Positions 5,343 through 7,458 of a stretch of 7,458 nucleotides of DNA are shown here, piece after piece. Position numbers and translations under genes: made by a program. Location of the stretch: positions 1 through 7,458 of the forward strand of contig JAHEDF010000180.1 in assembly GCA_024641365.1 (NCBI GenBank), given 5' to 3'. Numbering within the stretch: the stretch's first letter is position 1; every line of letters starts with the position of its first letter. Below the pieces are notes generated by a model that saw nothing but the letters and a program-made list of their open reading frames with translations, had not been told where the DNA came from and did no database searches. The stretch comes from Planctomycetota bacterium (lineage in GTDB: Bacteria > Planctomycetota > UBA11346).

Positions 5343-6647
5343 TCATAATCCTTTGGTTGGATCTGTAACGCGACCAAGGAATAGCAATGAATTATAATGA
5401 TTATTCCAAATGCCCCATAAAAACGGACGGTCACAACGAGCCTCTGCGGTGACGTTTGGCTTCTCTTCTTTTGATAAGGAAACGCTAGTGGCAGCTGCAG
5501 CTTCAATGCCCTTTTCGTTAATTGACAGAAAGACTTTATGGGACATCTGACCAATCATTAATTTTGGATCTTCACCTGCTTGTGGCTTGGCAAGTAATGA
5601 GAAATCTAAACTTGGTGTAAATGCGGCAGACAAACCTAGCCTTTTTAACGGAGGAATTAAATCGAGACTAGATTCTTGTTGCAGTTGCAATCGCGGTAAA
5701 ATCCATTTCACCTGCTGTCTTTTGCAACTATCAACCCATTCCTGTAACGAACCAACGCTGATTTTATCTTCTAACGCTTTAAGGCCATCTAATGAATTCG
5801 GCACAATTACAAAAAATGATAAACTATTCCTTTTACGACTGCAGCCGCGCATGGCAATGATACCGTCTGGGATGGTGGCAAATTGCCCCCTGGATTCATC
5901 GTGCATGAATTGAGCTTTAATGACCGATTCTTCGCCATGAAAATCTAATTCTTTCGTTTGCTCTTCTTGAAAAGGATGGTCCCATTGGGCCTCCAACCAC
6001 GCTGCATTAACCACAACGAGTCGTGTTAGTGGATTTAGTTCGGGCAGTAAACCGTCAATACGCTTGTTGGTTTTCTCTTTAACCCATGCATTAATGCGTT
6101 CATGTGCTTTATTATTTCGAGCAAAATCTTCCTGATACAAATGCCCAGAATAAACGACATCTAAAGTAAATTTAAAATCCGGCTCAATTGTCCATCCATT
6201 TTGTAGCCACAGGCTATTTGCAATTAATAATTCAAATATTGGTTTATCTTCATTGGGCTGCAAAGCGGACTCCATTCGTAACCGCCCGGTGTGAATTTGG
6301 TCCTTGTCTAATTTATCATAACCCAAAACGGTACTCAGTTCCTTATGTGTTGCTCCAGTGGTGCCGGCCATCGTCATGGTGAGGGCACCTGCAATTGCAT
6401 GAGGCGAAATAGCCAAGTTGCCTTTTTTTTCTCGTATTTGTCCCCATAATTTTGCGGCAAATTGGTTTTGCGCTTTTGTTACTGCAAGTTGTGCAATTAC
6501 TTCAGGTGGTATTTTTCTGGCATTAACAGCAGCTGAATCAGGGACAAGACTACTTTCACAGGCAACAATATGTCGAGTTGGAAGAGCGAAAATCGTTAAC
6601 AGTAATGAAAGGGCGACTGACTGACTAAGGAATGATGGTATGCGCAT
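5343..6647 (-). CDS. Secreted serpin, probable serine protease inhibitor of the inhibitory type
   Basis: The protein has 434 residues from the ATG at 6647. The frame stays open to another ATG at 6701, but AGGAG at 6659-6655 is seven bases from 6647 and the signal peptide begins there. Residues 1-29 are a signal peptide; IVAC (27-30) resembles a lipobox but is separated from the hydrophobic core by TRH, so lipidation is uncertain. Serpin landmarks follow in order: NLAISPHAIAGAL (77-89), ANSLWLQNG (143-151), VVNAAWLEAQWDHPF (212-226), HKVFLSINEKG (370-380), the hinge EKGIEAAAATS (378-388), DRPFLWGI (406-413) and FLGRVTDP (423-430). The P15 glycine and P12-P9 alanines match inhibitory serpins, which trap proteases by inserting this loop into sheet A. 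Counting from the hinge, P1 falls at E394, but the loop is about three residues longer than in alpha-1-antitrypsin, so the scissile bond may lie anywhere in SKEEKP (392-397). Lysine or glutamate at P1 would suggest a trypsin-like or glutamyl endopeptidase target. Family assignment is secure; the target protease is unknown. Confidence 0.95.
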   Translation of the reverse strand: MRIPSFLSQSVALSLLLTIFALPTRHIVACESSLVPDSAAVNARKIPPEVIAQLAVTKAQNQFAAKLWGQIREKKGNLAISPHAIAGALTMTMAGTTGATHKELSTVLGYDKLDKDQIHTGRLRMESALQPNEDKPIFELLIANSLWLQNGWTIEPDFKFTLDVVYSGHLYQEDFARNNKAHERINAWVKEKTNKRIDGLLPELNPLTRLVVVNAAWLEAQWDHPFQEEQTKELDFHGEESVIKAQFMHDESRGQFATIPDGIIAMRGCSRKRNSLSFFVIVPNSLDGLKALEDKISVGSLQEWVDSCKRQQVKWILPRLQLQQESSLDLIPPLKRLGLSAAFTPSLDFSLLAKPQAGEDPKLMIGQMSHKVFLSINEKGIEAAAATSVSLSKEEKPNVTAEARCDRPFLWGIWNNHYNSLLFLGRVTDPTKGL

Positions 6648-6654
6648 GAACATG

Positions 6655-6659
6655 CTCCT
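6655..6659 (-). promoter_or_regulatory. Ribosome binding site that decides the serpin start
   Basis: AGGAG on the minus strand lies seven bases before the ATG at 6647 and only one base before another ATG at 6653. The spacing favours 6647 and argues against the upstream ATG at 6701. Confidence 0.65.
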
Positions 6660-6680
6660 AAAAAGGCTGGTTAGACAAAA

Positions 6681-6696
6681 GCACAATGGATTGTGC
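6681..6696. promoter_or_regulatory. Perfect 16-bp inverted repeat before the serpin gene, possible operator
   Basis: GCACAAT (6681-6687) and ATTGTGC (6690-6696) are perfect 7-bp arms around GG. The repeat ends 34 bases before the serpin start codon, within its probable leader or promoter. The symmetric form suits a dimeric repressor. With only a 2-base gap it cannot form a good RNA hairpin without opening some pairs, so a DNA site is more likely than a leader structure. No cognate regulator is identified. Confidence 0.4.
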
Positions 6697-6847
6697 CTCA
6701 TCTACGAAGCGGCCTTAAAAATCTTAGCGATTATTTTTCATCTTTTCATTTGGCATCATTTCCATGCTCCATGTTAGCAATCAGAATGATGTCGTCTGTT
6801 TTGTAATACAGTGATAACCTGATGATTCAGTAGGTATGCTTTTCTGA

Positions 6848-6885
6848 AAATAGAGTGCACAGTGCACTTTATTTACGAAATAAAG
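6848..6885. repeat. Two overlapping inverted repeats at the end of the DUF1552 gene
   Basis: The first is a 27-bp near-palindrome (6848-6874) centred on AGTGCAC-A-GTGCACT with AT-rich extensions and one mismatched pair (6853/6869). The second is CTTTATTT-ACG-AAATAAAG (6867-6885), a perfect 8-bp stem with a 3-base loop. They share 6867-6874, so in RNA only one can form at a time. Both overlap or adjoin the DUF1552 stop codon (6873-6875). Termination or 3' end protection is a likely role for the second; the GTGCAC core of the first looks more like a protein-binding site. Confidence 0.45.
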
Positions 6886-7458
6886 CGTTTAATCGCTCCG
6901 GTTTGATCAAGTTTAAGGCGTGACATTTCTAAATCGAGGTCGCCATAATGTTCGATAGGGTTGCCATTGGCGTTAAGTAGGGTGGTATACCAACAGCCCA
7001 GTGGTTTGTGACCTGCGGTTGCGAGATACGGTAAGCGAATATAGCGGCTGGTGAAATTCGCTTGATTCAAGCCGCATTTATCGCCAGCAATCATAATCCA
7101 TGGTGATTCAGTGCCGTGGGCATGATGTGATTCGCCACCTTCGGGAAAATACATAATCATAGTGGAATCAAACATGGTGCCGTTGCCTTCCGGTACTTTT
7201 TTCAGTGCGGCAACGATGGTAGCAATTTGATCCATGTGACCTTTGCGAATGGTTTCGCGAATATCATCAGCTGGCCTTCCGCTGTAGCCGCCATTATGGC
7301 CGAGTTCATGAATGGAAATTTGATCACCTTCATTACCAGGGAGGCCAACAATGGGTGTTGATAATTCATCAATGGTGTAGGTGACGACATTGGTGAGTCC
7401 AGTTGCCAGGGCAGCAATTAAAATGTCGGTCATCGCTTTTTGTTTTTCAGGAGTTGAG
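6873..7458 (-). CDS. DUF1552-family protein, C-terminal part (gene continues beyond the right edge)
   Basis: About 194 residues are visible. The frame is open through the window edge (STPEKQKA precedes the first visible Met at 7433), so this Met is internal and the N-terminal part is missing. DUF1552 proteins are usually 400-500 residues long, carry an export signal, and are abundant in Planctomycetota, Verrucomicrobiota and myxobacteria; their biochemical role is not established. Family features seen, numbered from that Met: LATGLTNVVTY (9-19), SIHELGHNGGYSG (40-52), IRKGHMDQIATIVAALKKVP (62-81), a GTMFDSTMIMYFPEGGESHH stretch (85-104) in which the histidines are typical, and the C-terminal sequence HYGDLDLEM (161-169). 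The fold is thought to be related to the sulfatase/DUF1501 type, but that is recalled, not seen. These genes often sit beside DUF1592/DUF1588 genes, which would be to the right, outside the window. The 225-base gap to the serpin argues against one operon. Confidence 0.9.
   Translation of the reverse strand, partial: STPEKQKAMTDILIAALATGLTNVVTYTIDELSTPIVGLPGNEGDQISIHELGHNGGYSGRPADDIRETIRKGHMDQIATIVAALKKVPEGNGTMFDSTMIMYFPEGGESHHAHGTESPWIMIAGDKCGLNQANFTSRYIRLPYLATAGHKPLGCWYTTLLNANGNPIEHYGDLDLEMSRLKLDQTGAIKRFIS

Noticed and set aside
6648..6701. Longer serpin reading frame starting at the ATG at 6701
   Set aside because: The extra 18 residues would precede a complete signal peptide, and the AGGAG site is correctly spaced only for the ATG at 6647.

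Overview
The window looks like chromosomal DNA of a free-living bacterium, most likely of the PVC superphylum (Verrucomicrobiota, Lentisphaerota or Planctomycetota). The main reasons are a DUF1552-family protein, an AraC regulator of the subtype with a YGPGVAH cupin motif, a secreted PL1-type pectate lyase with a calcium-binding tail, and a secreted serpin. This is inferred from family distribution and not proven. Base composition is moderate (mid-40s % GC by eye, not counted). No rRNA, tRNA, CRISPR array, transposase or phage gene was seen.

Left part (1-2937), plus strand: an AraC/XylS-type regulator (62-940), a gap of about 620 bases with no convincing gene, then a secreted pectate lyase (1564-2937). 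The gap has a regulatory layout. Two near-identical 15-bp direct repeats are spaced exactly 22 bp apart (1301-1315 and 1323-1337), a related copy lies just before the lyase ribosome binding site (1530-1544), and a perfect 13-bp palindrome sits at 1359-1371. Tandem sites about two helical turns apart are the classic operator form for AraC-family proteins, so the simplest reading is a local regulator-target pair that senses a plant or algal polysaccharide product and switches on pectate degradation.

Middle (2938-5342): a convergent junction with hairpins and T/A runs (3021-3098). Minus-strand genes follow: a small single-pass membrane protein (3097-3363) and a long secreted protein with repeated blade-like units suggesting a beta-propeller (3467-5083), not recognised as any named family.

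Right part (5343-7458), minus strand: a full-length bacterial serpin with signal peptide and an intact inhibitory-type hinge (5343-6647), and the C-terminal part of a DUF1552 protein that runs off the right edge (6873-7458). The minus-strand genes are separated by 103-260 bases with no overlaps, so they look mostly separately transcribed. Three or four products (lyase, propeller, serpin, probably DUF1552) act outside the cytoplasm. A loose theme would be extracellular polysaccharide breakdown plus protection from host or competitor proteases, but only the AraC-lyase link is supported by sequence signals. No clear new multi-gene defence or mobile system is visible.
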